In this document: piece after piece, positions 44,079 to 56,185 of the stretch
How positions within the stretch are numbered: the first letter of the stretch is position 1
Layout of the letters: every line of letters begins with the position of its first letter
Source of the DNA: Trachythela sp. YZ-2020
Taxonomy: Eukaryota; Cnidaria; Anthozoa; Malacalcyonacea; Clavulariidae
Length of the DNA stretch: 64,000 nucleotides
Assembly (NCBI GenBank): GCA_016169945.1
Contig: JADLSH010000220.1
Coordinates: 1,922,001 to 1,986,000, forward strand
Reading direction: 5' to 3'
The notes under the pieces: generated by a model
What the model saw: the letters and a program-made list of their open reading frames with translations, nothing else
Database searches by the model: none
What the model was told of the DNA's origin: nothing
Translations under genes and position numbers: made by a program

Positions 44079-45170
44079 ATGTACATGTTCCACAATTATA
44101 AAAAAAATAGTGGTTCATACAGCGATTTTTGGCGCGCCATTCTGATTACAATGCGGTCTATTCCCGCCATCAGCGGCAAAATATAGCGTAGCCCATTTTC
44201 AAACCGCGATTACTCGTCGATTTGAGTATGTAATCTTTGTTTTAAAGTATCAATAGAAAGAGCAACTCTTCCTCAATTCAATGCTGTGGTTTGTATTACT
44301 TTTCCTTGTAACAGAAATTATTACCTCATGCAGATTTCAAAGCTATATGTGCCGTGACCCGTAACAAGGGTTAATACAATGCGTGATTAGCATAACTAAA
44401 ACAAGCTAAATAAATCAAACAAGACAAATATCGTTAAATTAGATTAATTGATAAAACAATTATTGAAACATACCTTCAAAAATACGACTAATTCCAAGCT
44501 AAAACTCGCAATATTTCTGAACAATTTTTCACCAAACTTTCGTCGAAAATTTTTATTTTTAATAATAGTCAACGCAATGCATTCTGGTATACTCACCATT
44601 CCTCCTCTGTTTCAACACTGTAGCGGAATAAGTACCCTTCTTCGGGCTTACTCCCGCAACGACGCCATGGCCATTGTTTCAGGAATAAGGATTTGTGTCT
44701 TTCTATATCTCCTTATTGTTGATGGCTGATGTTGTCATGGCGATATCGCTATGAAAATTATATGAATTTTGCAGGTTCATATCTTCGGTTCAATGCATGC
44801 TATATAGATGACAATACCACCGTTCGATTCAGCGTTTTACGATCTCTTTAGCCAGGTAAATTGTGTTTGTTTACAGCTCTATGCGGCCGCTTTATCCCCT
44901 TTCAAACACCTCTGAACTTTGTATTGTTTACAAATTAACAATAATACAAACTAATTAAATATTCATTTCGCTTTCCTACCTTAGGTTTACACGCTACAAC
45001 TCCTAAGTATGACCATTGGATAGCTCTTGAAAATCCTGTTCGAAGGGATATATTTAAATATCCATACGAAATAAACTAGCCATTTTATGACAATTCTCGT
45101 GAAAATGCTGTCTTTATTGCGAATCCCGGTTTTGTCGGCGCACGCTCGGGCAACTTCCGAAGCTAAATCT
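44079..45170. other. Intergenic, no supported gene
   Basis: Contains scattered short ORFs without motifs and a GCGGAATAAGTACCC / GGGCTTACTCCCGC-like weak hairpin at about 44622-44660. Nothing else can be supported. Confidence 0.35.
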
Positions 45171-45189
45171 CCGCGGCTTTGCACTCTAG

Positions 45190-45345
45190 CGTATTGAAAG
45201 TACCGGCAATCGATTCCGCGTGATGTAATTGCTTAGATGGCGGATTTTCATTGGTTTATAGCAATCAACACTGACCTTATATGGCATTTCGTAATTTATT
45301 TGCGCGTGCGGGAATCAAATTTCAACGATCTCGGCATTTTGTATG
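45190..45345 (-). promoter_or_regulatory. Inverted single copy of a block found in every array unit
   Basis: Read on the minus strand it matches the array segment at 49565-49735 (and its copies): TTCCCGCACGCG, AAATTACGAAATGCCATATA, GGTCAGTGTTGATTGCTATA and GAAAATCCGCCAT are shared, and weaker similarity continues into TGCAAA..CC..GGAGATTTAG. TATAAA-like strings make a core promoter possible, but this is inference. A 65-codon minus-strand ORF begins just downstream (45184). Confidence 0.5.
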
Positions 45346-45794
45346 CGACTTTCAAAAATAGTTACGCTAAGCGTACATGTATCTGCTCATGGTGCCCATG
45401 AAGGAGTAATATTCAACAATAGGCAATTTCGTAATTACGGGCGCCATTTTGCAAAGCGGGCAAACACAATAAAGCAACAATAGCATGACTCTAGGGACAA
45501 GTATTTTGACTACTCCCATTGGGACGAGATGTATATAGTTACTACGGCTGGCGTTTTTGGGAGTATCACAAACTTGCATTCCCATGGTCACCCGCACAAA
45601 ACGCATGCGATTTTCTTGTCAATCTTGTGTGCATCTTTATAGAATACTTGCGCATTTTGAGTTACGTACTTGTGTTTTAACCAGATCAATAACGCATCAA
45701 GGGAACGATACGATAAATGCAATACGAACGAGAACCGTACAAATCATGCTGATATTCGTCACGCACTATGTAAAATACTTTTAGACATACTTTA

Positions 45795-46665
45795 GTCTAT
45801 ATGAGGGTATTATATTTCCAACAACAAACATTGCGCCTTCAAGACTTGACGATCGTAAAGCGCATCGCTCTAAAACATCTATGCTCTACAATAGTTTGAG
45901 CGAACCATACGTGGGTATTTATTTGTATTTGTGGGAAACTAACGAGAAACTAGAAATCAGTGTTGAATATAATTCAGACATAAACGCGCAATTACAACTC
46001 TATTTATTAGAGTTCAAGGGTCAGCTGTCACATATTCTTGATAATTATTACACTGTAAACGGGTCAAGTTTTTACAAGAAAACCGATCGAAGAGCTTAGT
46101 TCTCCCTACGTATTGCAATATTTTAAGATGATCCTATAGCTCCTCATTTTTATACTTCGATTTGACCCGAACGCTTGAATAGACTCGATATCAGTATTGA
46201 GCGAGACGCATTCCTCACGACAAAAATATGAGGGACATTATATTTCCAACAACAAACATTGCGCCGGCCTTCAACACTTGATTGAAGTTGATTCGGCGCA
46301 TCGCCCTAAAACATCTATACTCTACAACAGTTTGAGCGAACGTACCATACGTGGGTATTTATTTGTATTTGTGGGCAACAGTGTTGAATATAATTGAGAT
46401 ATAAACGCGCAATAACGCGGAGCTCTATTTATTAGACTAATTAGAGTTCAAGAGTCAGCTATCAAATATTCTTGATGATTATTACACTGCAAACAGGTCA
46501 AGTTTTTATAAGAAAACCGAAGACGTTAGTTCTCTCTACATCTTGCAATATTTTAAGATGATCCTATAGCTCCTCATTATTATACTTCGATTGGACCCAA
46601 ACGCTTGAAAAGACTCGATAAAATTAAAGTATTCGGCGAGACGCATTCCTCACGACAATAGTGGA
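45795..46665 (+). repeat. Tandem duplication of about 430 bp, two diverged copies
   Basis: The segment beginning TATTTCCAACAACAAACATTG near 45810 is repeated from about 46237. Shared blocks include CATACGTGGGTATTTATTTG, the CAGCTRTCA..TATTCTTGAT region, GATGATCCTATAGCTCCTCA and GAGACGCATTCCTCACGACA. Small indels separate the copies. The short ORFs inside are not conserved between copies, so it is probably non-coding. Confidence 0.75.
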
Positions 46666-47150
46666 ATACGCAAGACATTTAATCGCATGCACGGCGCACG
46701 TATTGGTCAAACGTTGGCAGACCAATTCAAATGAGTAACAAATGTATATACATAATTATACAGCTATACAATGTTTTATTTTTAATATGTTGTAGTATTT
46801 CTTATGTACCCTAATGGCTATTGATCTTCGACAGTTTGACTGTTTAACTGTTTAGTTTGATAGTTTCTCCTTCAGAAATAGAACAACTACATTTGAAATT
46901 GGTCACATATTTTAAAGCATTCGTTCTGGTCCATAATTTCGTATTGAAAACCTTCGTATTTCCACGTTTTTATATGATCTAACGACGTTTTGTCAATTTA
47001 TTTTTACATTTCAAAACATAAGCGCCATGTTGAGTTTAAGATCTAGCCTGCGAACAGGAAGAATTTAATGCCTTGGGGAACATTACGTCATTGCATTGTA
47101 AGCCACTTGCTGATTGGTTATCAATTTAAATAAGCTCGTCGCTGAATGGC
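46666..47150. other. Intergenic, no feature seen
   Basis: AT-rich, with TTTGACTGTTTAACTGTTTAG direct repeats near 46840; otherwise nothing recognisable. Confidence 0.35.
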
Positions 47151-47154
47151 TACA

Positions 47155-47363
47155 AGTAGTAGTAGTAGTAAAACTTTATTTCAAGAGGGAAACGTATTAA
47201 CCATAATAGTTATCTAACATACGGCCCTCACAATATTACAATATTTACAAACATATATAACAGAATGATATTACTATTATTTACATGTGAGAAAAATGAT
47301 AATTAGAGTTAGCTAATTAGTAATTAAAAACTAAGCTAACAGCTAACAGCTAACAGCAAACAG
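47155..47363 (-). mobile_element. 3' end of a non-LTR retrotransposon
   Basis: On the minus strand GTGAGGGCCGTATGTTAG is followed by TTCCCTCTTGAAATAAAG and a (TAC)n tail. An AATAAA next to a simple-repeat tail is the usual end of LINEs with microsatellite tails. The 5' side (toward 47363) contains AACAGCTA repeats and stops where the tandem array begins, so the copy is truncated there. Confidence 0.55.
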
Positions 47364-47906
47364 CCAACAGCACCATGGCAATATATCTGCATTCGCAGAT
47401 ACAAAAAATTAAACAAAATACTTCTACTTCTTCAAATGCAATGAAACTTTCCAATAATATTCCTTTTTACATGAGCTACAATTTTGTAATTAACATTTGC
47501 CCGAAAATAATAAATCTTGCCCTGGCAATTCCGTTTTATTTCAACAATAATTGTAAAATTTTTAGATAATTTATGAACATGTATGCAAATTAATTTTGAT
47601 ATGTAATACGCGGGACAAACTTAATATCATTTAAAGAGGAAGTCATAAGCTATCGAATGACGCCTGTCCTGCTGCCAGAGAATAAACACGTCTGGAGATA
47701 TTTACATTTGAAACAACTGATCGTAAATACCGTGCGTCCCACGGACAACGATAAAAAATGTCGCATACGTAATTTTCGTTGTGAACTGTAGGTCATAAAC
47801 GGCATGGAATTTGAATTCTATTCTTCCAGGTATTCTTGTCATTATAATGCGAAATGGAAAAATTTCCAGTGAATTCTACCGGAAATGTAAACATATTTAA
47901 TATTTA

Positions 47907-49067
47907 ATGAGAGACTTCACAAGTACTGCCAAAGAGAAAAGCATCAAACGCGTAGAAAACATGGCCCAAAGCAGGTTTATTTTTGATATTGGAAAGAAAA
48001 TCGAACAAAGCAGTCGTGAAGAGCTAAAACGAAGCACGGCTCCAAACGCCAAACGAAGCACAGCTCCGACAGAGGAATGGATCAAAGAAGCCCGAATGTC
48101 TGACATGAAAGCCATAGAGCTTCGTACAGCAAAACAAACACAGAATGAAAACGTCGTCAAGCTGCAACAATTCAACCCTACTTTCTACTTAAAAGATCGT
48201 AAAAAAATTCCATGTCGTTATTCTGGATGTCTGTCCACGACACGTCGACTTCGGGCAACTTCGTCTCAGGAAATCAAACAAGATCTATTCCTGTGCCAAA
48301 CCCACCGCAAAAAGCTGACGGATGCTACGAGGCGTTGTGCTAAAGAGTATATTACAACAAATCCCGAAGAATTCAGAGTGGAAGATTTTATAGGCTATAC
48401 GCACTTGATTGGAAAGCTTGAACGAGCCTTCACGTTCCTTACAACTGAGAAATCGTGGTTCCCAAACAACATCGATTCCATATTGGCCGAGGTTTTTCTA
48501 AACACTCGGAATTTTCTCATTATTGCAAACGCATTGCTTAATCCGGACGAAGAAAATACGACAACTGCCTTAAGTATGTACATGAATATATTTAGTATGT
48601 TCCTTACTGAACTGAGTAAAACTCCAGAGTTGCGCCAGAATCTGTACACAGTGTTACGAAATGTGATGAATGAGGTACTTCAATATTTTGGGATTTTGTA
48701 TCAATGGGTCTCCCGGCAAAACCCAGGGGCGAAACTTGGAAGTGGCTTGGGCTTGGCGCTTGGTTTCGTGGGCGCAATAAAGTACATTCTTCCATGGCCG
48801 ATGCAGCTGGCCGCTACTGCTGTTGGTCTTACCGCTGGTTATCTCGTGGGAAGTGGCATCTACGAGTGGTGGCAAGATGCTAGTTATATAAAGCTGAAAA
48901 ATGAATTGCTTCAGAAAAAATATGTGTTTGAGCAATCGCAGCAATCAAGACGTGAAGAAGTGTTATATTACATTGTACTGGCTGATCGTCATGGCGACAT
49001 TGTGCTTTTGCTCCATTACAAAGCCACATGGACAGACACACAAATACATCGATCTGTAACTTTATGA
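47907..49067 (+). CDS. Array ORF1, copy 1: 386-aa unknown protein, intact
   Basis: The only copy with a full uninterrupted frame of consensus length and C-terminus. The N-terminus (1-90) is basic and contains a duplicated KRSTAP motif. C103, C108, C130 and H133 make a possible metal site (C-x4-C-x21-C-x2-H). Residues 150-270 are predicted helical. Residues about 275-320 form a Gly-rich hydrophobic segment (GSGLGLALGFVGAIKYI, then AATAVGLTAGYLVGSGIY) that could be one or two membrane helices with GxxxG-like packing, and the tail is polar. A second in-frame Met at residue 20 could be the start. I do not recognise the family. Head-to-tail copies and the nearby ORF2 suggest the two are expressed as a pair. 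Confidence 0.75.
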   Translation: MRDFTSTAKEKSIKRVENMAQSRFIFDIGKKIEQSSREELKRSTAPNAKRSTAPTEEWIKEARMSDMKAIELRTAKQTQNENVVKLQQFNPTFYLKDRKKIPCRYSGCLSTTRRLRATSSQEIKQDLFLCQTHRKKLTDATRRCAKEYITTNPEEFRVEDFIGYTHLIGKLERAFTFLTTEKSWFPNNIDSILAEVFLNTRNFLIIANALLNPDEENTTTALSMYMNIFSMFLTELSKTPELRQNLYTVLRNVMNEVLQYFGILYQWVSRQNPGAKLGSGLGLALGFVGAIKYILPWPMQLAATAVGLTAGYLVGSGIYEWWQDASYIKLKNELLQKKYVFEQSQQSRREEVLYYIVLADRHGDIVLLLHYKATWTDTQIHRSVTL

Positions 49068-49168
49068 TGTCATTGAATATTCTTATTAACTTGTTTTAGC
49101 GCTATAGTTTTTCTTCAGTATTGTATACGAATTTAGCACTCTCGTTTATGAATTTATGTAACAAATTC

Positions 49169-49414
49169 ATGAACTTATTAAGAAATTGTGCACAGACGAT
49201 CAAGTTCATGTTTCCTCTATGTTTCAAAGTGATTGTTCCACTGTATATCTTGATTTCAGCTGCTTTTCTTTATCGCCCGACGGGAACGCGCTTGTATTTA
49301 CGATCAGTCGCTTTCAAATGTAAATATCTCGTAGTTTATCCCGGATCATATTACATATCCAAATTAATTTGCAGACATGTTCATAAATTATGTAAAAAAC
49401 ATTACAATTACTGA
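49169..49414 (+). CDS. Array ORF2, copy 1: 81-aa single-span membrane protein
   Basis: Starts MNLLRNCAQTIKFM, then a hydrophobic helix (FKVIVPLYILISAAFLY, residues about 18-36) and a basic, Tyr/Cys-rich tail ending KLCKKHYNY. It lies about 100 bp after ORF1 on the same strand. The frame is kept in five of six copies, which supports coding. In this copy the open frame extends 16 codons upstream because a 6-bp TCGAAT present in the others is absent. Unknown family; a small membrane partner of ORF1 is a guess. Confidence 0.5.
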   Translation: MNLLRNCAQTIKFMFPLCFKVIVPLYILISAAFLYRPTGTRLYLRSVAFKCKYLVVYPGSYYISKLICRHVHKLCKKHYNY

Positions 49415-49560
49415 TGATATAGACCAGATTGCCAGAACAGAATTTAGAATTTCCGAGCAAGTGTTCCACAAAAGGTGTAGCTCATAAAAAAGGAATATTG
49501 TAGGAAAGATTATTTGAAGAAGTAGAACTATTTTTTTAATTTTTTTAAATTCGCACACAA

Positions 49561-49740
49561 ATAACCGAAATCGTTGAAATTAATTCCCGCACGCGATATA
49601 AATTACGAAATGCCATATAAGGTCAGTGTTGATTGCTATAAACCGACGAAAATCCGCCATGTTGGCAATGATATCACGAGGAATTGATTGCCGTTACTTT
49701 CAAGCCGATACGGTGCAAATATCCTGGAGATTTAGTACTT
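49561..49740 (+). promoter_or_regulatory. Conserved spacer block, unit 1
   Basis: Segment of each unit that is also found once, inverted, at 45190-45345. It carries CGATATAAATTACG, CCATATAAGG (a CArG-like string) and CTATAAACC. Equivalent blocks lie at about 52320-52500, 55085-55265, 57845-58025, 60605-60785 and 63365-63545. Confidence 0.45.
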
Positions 49741-50653
49741 TAGTACAAAATTTTTACTCCCCTTGAAAAGTAAAATGCAGTTTTGTTTTATGAACTTTTA
49801 TACGAAACCTTTTGTATTGAACAGACGGTTGAGTTTTTCAATTATATATTAAAATAAAATTTTAGAATGTATAATAACATACCTACATGAAATATTTCAG
49901 TATTCTATTGTTACAAAATATTCATATTTTAACTACATTTTCCGGTTTTGTAGTGTAATTTGTACGCTAAAAGCTGTAAAATTAAATTTATCTTATTGAT
50001 CGTGTTGCCATGACTAGAGTGATTCAACAGTTTGAAACAAATTTCCTTTGTTTGTCCTTGCACCTTAATTAAAATTCATTCATATAATTCCTTTATTTTT
50101 AAATTCTCCTCCAACAGCACGATGGCAATATATCTGCATTCGCATGCAGATACAAAAATTAAAAAAATAATTCTACTTCTTCAAATGCAATGAAACTTTC
50201 CAATAATATTCCTTTTACATGAGCTACAATTTTGGAATTAACATTTGCTCGAAAACAATAAATCTTGCCCTGGCAATTCCGATTTATTTCAACAATAATT
50301 GTAAAATTTTAGATAATTTATGAACATGTATGCAAATTAATTTTGATATGTAATACGCGGGACAAACTTAATATCATTTAAAGAGGAAGTCATAAGCTAT
50401 CGAATGACGCATGTCCTGCTGCCAGAGAATAAACACGTCTGGAGATATTTACATTTGAAACAACTGATCGTAGATACCGTGCGTCCCACGGACAACGATA
50501 AAAAATGTCGCATACGTAATTTTCGTTGTGAACCGTAGGTCATAAACGGCATGGAATTTGAATTCTATTCTTCCAGGTATTCTTGTCATTATAATGCGAA
50601 ATGGAACAATTTCCAGTGAATTCTACCGGAAATGTAAACATATTTAATATTTA

Positions 50654-51825
50654 ATGAGAGACTTCACAAGTACTGCCAAAGAGAAAAGCATCAAACGCGT
50701 AGAAAACATGGCCCCAAGCAGGTTTATTTTTGATATTGGCAAGAAAATCGAACAAAGCAGTCGTGAAGAGCTAAAACGAAGCACAGCTCCAAACGCCAAA
50801 CGAATCGCCAAACGAAGCACAGCTCCAACAGAGGAATGGATCAAAGAAGCCCGAATGTCTGACATGAAAGCCATAGAGCTTCGTACAGCAAAACAAACAC
50901 AGAATGAAAACGTCGTCAAGCTGCAACAATTCAACCCTACTTTCTACTTAAAAGATCGTAAAAAAATTCCATGTCGTTATTCTGGATGTCTGTCCACAAC
51001 ACGTCGACTTCGGGCAACTTCGTCTCAGGAAATCAAACAAGATCTATTCCTGTGCCAAACCCACCGCAAAAAGCTGACGGATGCTACGAGGCGTTGTGCT
51101 AAAGAGTATATTACAACAAATCCCGAAGAATTCAGAGTGGAAGATTTTATAGGCTATACGCACTTGATTGGAAAGCTTGAACGAGCCTTCACGTTCCTTA
51201 CAACTGAGAAATCGTGGTTCCCAAACAACATCGATTCCATATTGGCCGAGGTTTTTCTAAACACTCGGAATTTTCTCATTATTGCAAACGCATTGCTTAA
51301 TCCGGACGAAGAAAATACGACAACTGCCTTAAGTATGTACATGAATATATTTAGTATGTTCCTTACTGAACAGAGTAAAACTCCAGAGTTGCGCCAGAAT
51401 CTGTACACAGTGTTACGAAATGTGATGAATGAGGTACTTCAATATTTTGGGATTTTGTATCAATGGGTCTCCCGGCAAAACCCAGGGCGAAATTTGGAAG
51501 TGGCTTGGGCTTGGCGCTTGGTTTCGTGGGCGCAATAAAGTACATTCTTCCATGGCCGATGCAGCTGGCCGCTACTGCTATTGGTCTTACCGCTGGCTAT
51601 CTCATGGGAAGTGGCATCTACGAGTGGTGGCAAGATGCTAGTTATATAAAGCTGAAAAATGAATTGCTTCAGAAAAAATATGTGTTTGAGCAATCGCAGC
51701 AATCAAGACGTGAAGAAGTGTTATATTACATTGTACTGGCTGATCGTCATGGGGACATTGTGCTTTTGCTCCATTACAAAGCCACATGGACAGACACACA
51801 AATACATCGATCTGTAACTTTATGA
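50654..51825 (+). pseudogene. Array ORF1, copy 2: one frameshift
   Basis: Carries a 4-codon insertion (KRIA type, after residue 48) relative to copy 1. The frame is intact to about residue 277, where a G4 run has become G3 (near 51485); the remainder continues in the +1 frame to the same C-terminus. One added G restores the full protein length. Confidence 0.7.
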
Positions 51826-51931
51826 TGTCATTGAATATTCTTATTAACTTGTTTTAGCGCTATAGTTTTTCTTCAGTATTGTATACGAATTTAGCACTCT
51901 CGTTTATGAATCGAATTTATGTAACAAATTC

Positions 51932-52177
51932 ATGAACTTATTAAGAAATTGTGCACAGACGATCAAGTTCATGTTTCCTCTATGTTTCAAAGTGATTGTT
52001 CCACTGTATATCTTGATTTCAGCTGCTTTTCTTTATCGCCCGACGGGAACGCGCTTGTATTTACGATCAGTCGCTTTCAAATGTAAATATCTCGTAGTTT
52101 ATCCCGGATCATATTACATATCCAAATTAATTTGCAGACATGTTCATAAATTATGTAAAAAACATTACAATTACTGA
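51932..52177 (+). CDS. Array ORF2, copy 2
   Basis: Intact 81-codon frame, identical in reading to copy 1. Confidence 0.5.
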   Translation: MNLLRNCAQTIKFMFPLCFKVIVPLYILISAAFLYRPTGTRLYLRSVAFKCKYLVVYPGSYYISKLICRHVHKLCKKHYNY

Positions 52178-53420
52178 TGATATAGACCAGATTGCCAGAA
52201 CAGAATTTAGAATTTCCGAGCAAGTGTTCCACAAAAGGTGTAGCTCATAAAAAAGGAATATTGTAGGAAAGATTATTTGAAGAAGTAGAACTATTTTTTT
52301 TATTTTTTGAAATTCGCACACAAATAACCGAAATCGTTGAAATTAATTCCCGCACGCGATATAAATTACGAAATGCCATATAAGGTCAGTGTTGATTGCT
52401 ATAAACCGACGAAAATCCGCCATGTTGGCAATGATATCACGAGGAATTGATTGCCGTTACTTTCAAGCCGATACGGTGCAAATATCCTGGAGATTTAGTA
52501 CTTTAGTACAAAATTTTTACTCCCCTTGAAAAGTAAAATGCAGTTTTGTTTTATGAACTTTTATACGAAACCGTTTGTATTGAACAGACGGTTGAGTTTT
52601 TCAATTATATATTAAAATAAAATTTTAGAATGTATAATAACATACCTACATGAAATATTTCAGCATTCTATTGTTACAAAATATTCATATTTTAACTACA
52701 TTTTCCGGTTTTGTAGTGTAATTTGTACGCTAAAAGCTGTAAAATTAAATTTATCTTATTGATCGTGTTGCCATGACTAGAGTGATTCAACAGTTTGAAA
52801 CAAATTTCCTTTGTTTGTCCTTGCACCTTAATTAAAATTCATTCATATAATTCCTTTATTTTTAAATTCTCCTCCAACAGCACGATGGCAATATATCTGC
52901 ATTCGCATGCAGATACAAAAAATTAAAAAAAATAATTCTACTTCTTCAAATGCAATGAAACTTTCCAATAATATTCCTTTTTACATGAGCTACAATTTTG
53001 GAATTAACATTTGCTCGAAAACAATAAATCTTGCCCTGGCAATTCCGATTTATTTCAACAATAATTGTAAAATTTTTAGATAATTTATGAACATGTATGC
53101 AAATTAATTTTGATATGTAATACGCGGGACAAACTTAATATCATTTAAAGAGGAAGTCATAAGCTATCGAATGACGCATGTCCTGCTGCCAGAGAATAAA
53201 CACGTCTGGAGATATTTACATTTGAAACAACTGATCGTAGATACCGTGCGTCCCACCGACAACGATAAAAAATGTCGCATACGTAATTTTCGTTGTGAAC
53301 CGTAGGTCATAAACGGCATGGAATTTGAATTCTATTCTTCCAGGTATTCTTGTCATTATAATGCGAAATGGAACAATTTCCAGTGAATTCTACCGGAAAT
53401 GTAAACATATTTAATATTTA

Positions 53421-54591
53421 ATGAGAGACTTCACAAGTACTGCCAAAGAGAAAAGCATCAAACGCGTAGAAAACATGGCCCCAAGCAGGTTTATTTTTGA
53501 TATTGGCAAGAAAATCGAACAAAGCAGTCGTGAAGAGCTAAAACGAAGCACAGCTCCAAACGCCAAACGAATCGCCAAACGAAGCACAGCTCCAACAGAG
53601 GAATGGATCAAAGAAGCCCGAATGTCTGACATGAAAGCCATAGAGCTTCGTACAGCAAAACAAACACAGAATGAAAACGTCGTCAAGCTGCAACAATTCA
53701 ACCCTACTTTCTACTTAAAAGATCGTAAAAATTCCATGTCGTTATTCTGGATGTCTGTCCACAACACGTCGACTTCGGGCAACTTCGTCTCAGGAAATCA
53801 AACAAGATCTATTCCTGTGCCAAACCCACCGCAAAAAGCTGACGGATGCTACGAGGCGTTGTGCTAAAGAGTATATTACAACAAATCCCGAAGAATTCAG
53901 AGTGGAAGATTTTATAGGCTATACGCACTTGATTGGAAAGCTTGAACGAGCCTTCACGTTCCTTACAACTGAGAAATCGTGGTTCCCAAACAACATCGAT
54001 TCCATATTGGCCGAGGTTTTTCTAAACACTCGGAATTTTCTCATTATTGCAAACGCATTGCTTAATCCGGACGAAGAAAATACGACAACTGCCTTAAGTA
54101 TGTACATGAATATATTTAGTATGTTCCTTACTGAACAGAGTAAAACTCCAGAGTTGCGCCAGAATCTGTACACAGTGTTACGAAATGTGATGAATGAGGT
54201 ACTTCAATATTTTGGGATTTTGTATCAATGGGTCTCCCGGCAAAACCCAGGGGCGAAATTTGGAAGTGGCTTGGGCTTGGCGCTTGGTTTCGTGGGCGCA
54301 ATAAAGTACATTCTTCCATGGCCGATGCAGCTGGCCGCTACTGCTATTGGTCTTACCGCTGGCTATCTCATGGGAAGTGGCATCTACGAGTGGTGGCAAG
54401 ATGCTAGTTATATAAAGCTGAAAAATGAATTGCTTCAGAAAAAATATGTGTTTGAGCAATCGCAGCAATCAAGACGTGAAGAAGTGTTATATTACATTGT
54501 ACTGGCTGATCGTCATGGGGACATTGTGCTTTTGCTCCATTACAAAGCCACATGGACAGACACACAAATACATCGATCTGTAACTTTATGA
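53421..54591 (+). pseudogene. Array ORF1, copy 3: one frameshift
   Basis: An A7 run is A5 near 53727, just before the first cysteine, so the frame closes at 53867. The remaining sequence is open in another frame to the normal C-terminus at 54591, including an intact G4 run. Confidence 0.7.
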
Positions 54592-54697
54592 TGTCATTGA
54601 ATATTCTTATTAACTTGTTTTAGCGCTATAGTTTTTCTTCAGTATTGTATACGAATTTAGCACTCTCGTTTATGAATCGAATTTATGTAACAAATTC

Positions 54698-54942
54698 ATG
54701 AACTTATTAAGAAATTGTGCACAGACGATCAAGTTCATGTTTCCTCTATGTTTCAAAGTGATTGTTCCACTGTATATCTTGATTTCAGCTGCTTTTCTTT
54801 ATCGCCCGACGGAACGCGCTTGTATTTACGATCAGTCGCTTTCAAATGTAAATATCTCGTAGTTTATCCCGGATCATATTACATATCCAAATTAATTTGC
54901 AGACATGTTCATAAATTATGTAAAAAACATTACAATTACTGA
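54698..54942 (+). pseudogene. Array ORF2, copy 3: frameshifted
   Basis: A G3 run in CGACGGGAACG is G2 near 54812, shifting the second half. The only ORF2 copy that is broken. Confidence 0.6.
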
Positions 54943-56185
54943 TGATATAGACCAGATTGCCAGAACAGAATTTAGAATTTCCGAGCAAGTGTTCCACAAA
55001 AGGTGTAGCTCATAAAAAAGGAATATTGTAGGAAAGATTATTTGAAGAAGTAGAACTATTTTTTTTATTTTTTGAAATTCGCACACAAATAACCGAAATC
55101 GTTGAAATTAATTCCCGCACGCGATATAAATTACGAAATGCCATATAAGGTCAGTGTTGATTGCTATAAACCGACGAAAATCCGCCATGTTGGCAATGAT
55201 ATCACGAGGAATTGATTGCCGTTACTTTCAAGCCGATACGGAGCAAATATCCTGGAGATTTAGTACTTTAGTACAAAATTTTTACTCCTCTTGAAAAGTA
55301 AAATGCAGTTTTGTTTTATGAACTTTTATACGAAACCTTTTGTATTGAACAGACGGTTGAGTTTTTCAATTATATATTAAAATAAAATTTTAGAATGTAT
55401 AATAACATACCTACATGAAATATTTCAGTATTCTATTGTTACAAAATATTCATATTTTAACTACATTTTCCGGTTTTGTAGTGTAATTTGTACGCTAAAA
55501 GCTGTAAAATTAAATTTATCTTATTGATCGTGTTGCCATGACTAGAGTGATTCAACAATTTGAAACAAATTTCCTTTGTTTGTCCTTGCACCTTAATTAA
55601 AATTCATTCATATAATTCCTTTATTTTTAAATTCTCCTCCAACAGCACGATGGCAATATATCTGCATTCGCATGCAGATACAAAAAATTAAAAAAAATAA
55701 TTCTACTTCTTCAAATGCAATGAAACTTTCCAATAATATTCCTTTTTACATGAGCTACAATTTTGGAATTAACATTTGCTCGAAAACAATAAATCTTGCC
55801 CTGGCAATTCCGATTTATTTCAACAATAATTGTAAAATTTTTAGATAATTTATGAACATGTATGCAAATTAATTTTGATATGTAATACGCGGGACAAACT
55901 TAATATCATTTAAAGAGGAAGTCATAAGCTATCGAATGACGCATGTCCTGCTGCCAGAGAATAAACACGTCTGGAGATATTTACATTTGAAACAACTGAT
56001 CGTAGATACCGTGCGTCCCACGGACAACGATAAAAAATGTCGCATACGTAATTTTCGTTGTGAACCGTAGGTCATAAACGGCATGGAATTTGAATTCTAT
56101 TCTTCCAGGTATTCTTGTCATTATAATGCGAAATGGAACAATTTCCAGTGAATTCTACCGGAAATGTAAACATATTTAATATTTA

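Noticed and set aside
39940..44186. ORFs with repeated STRIYAYP/YLRVST peptides
   Set aside because: They are the translation of a 12-bp minisatellite whose period is a multiple of three; nothing else supports coding.
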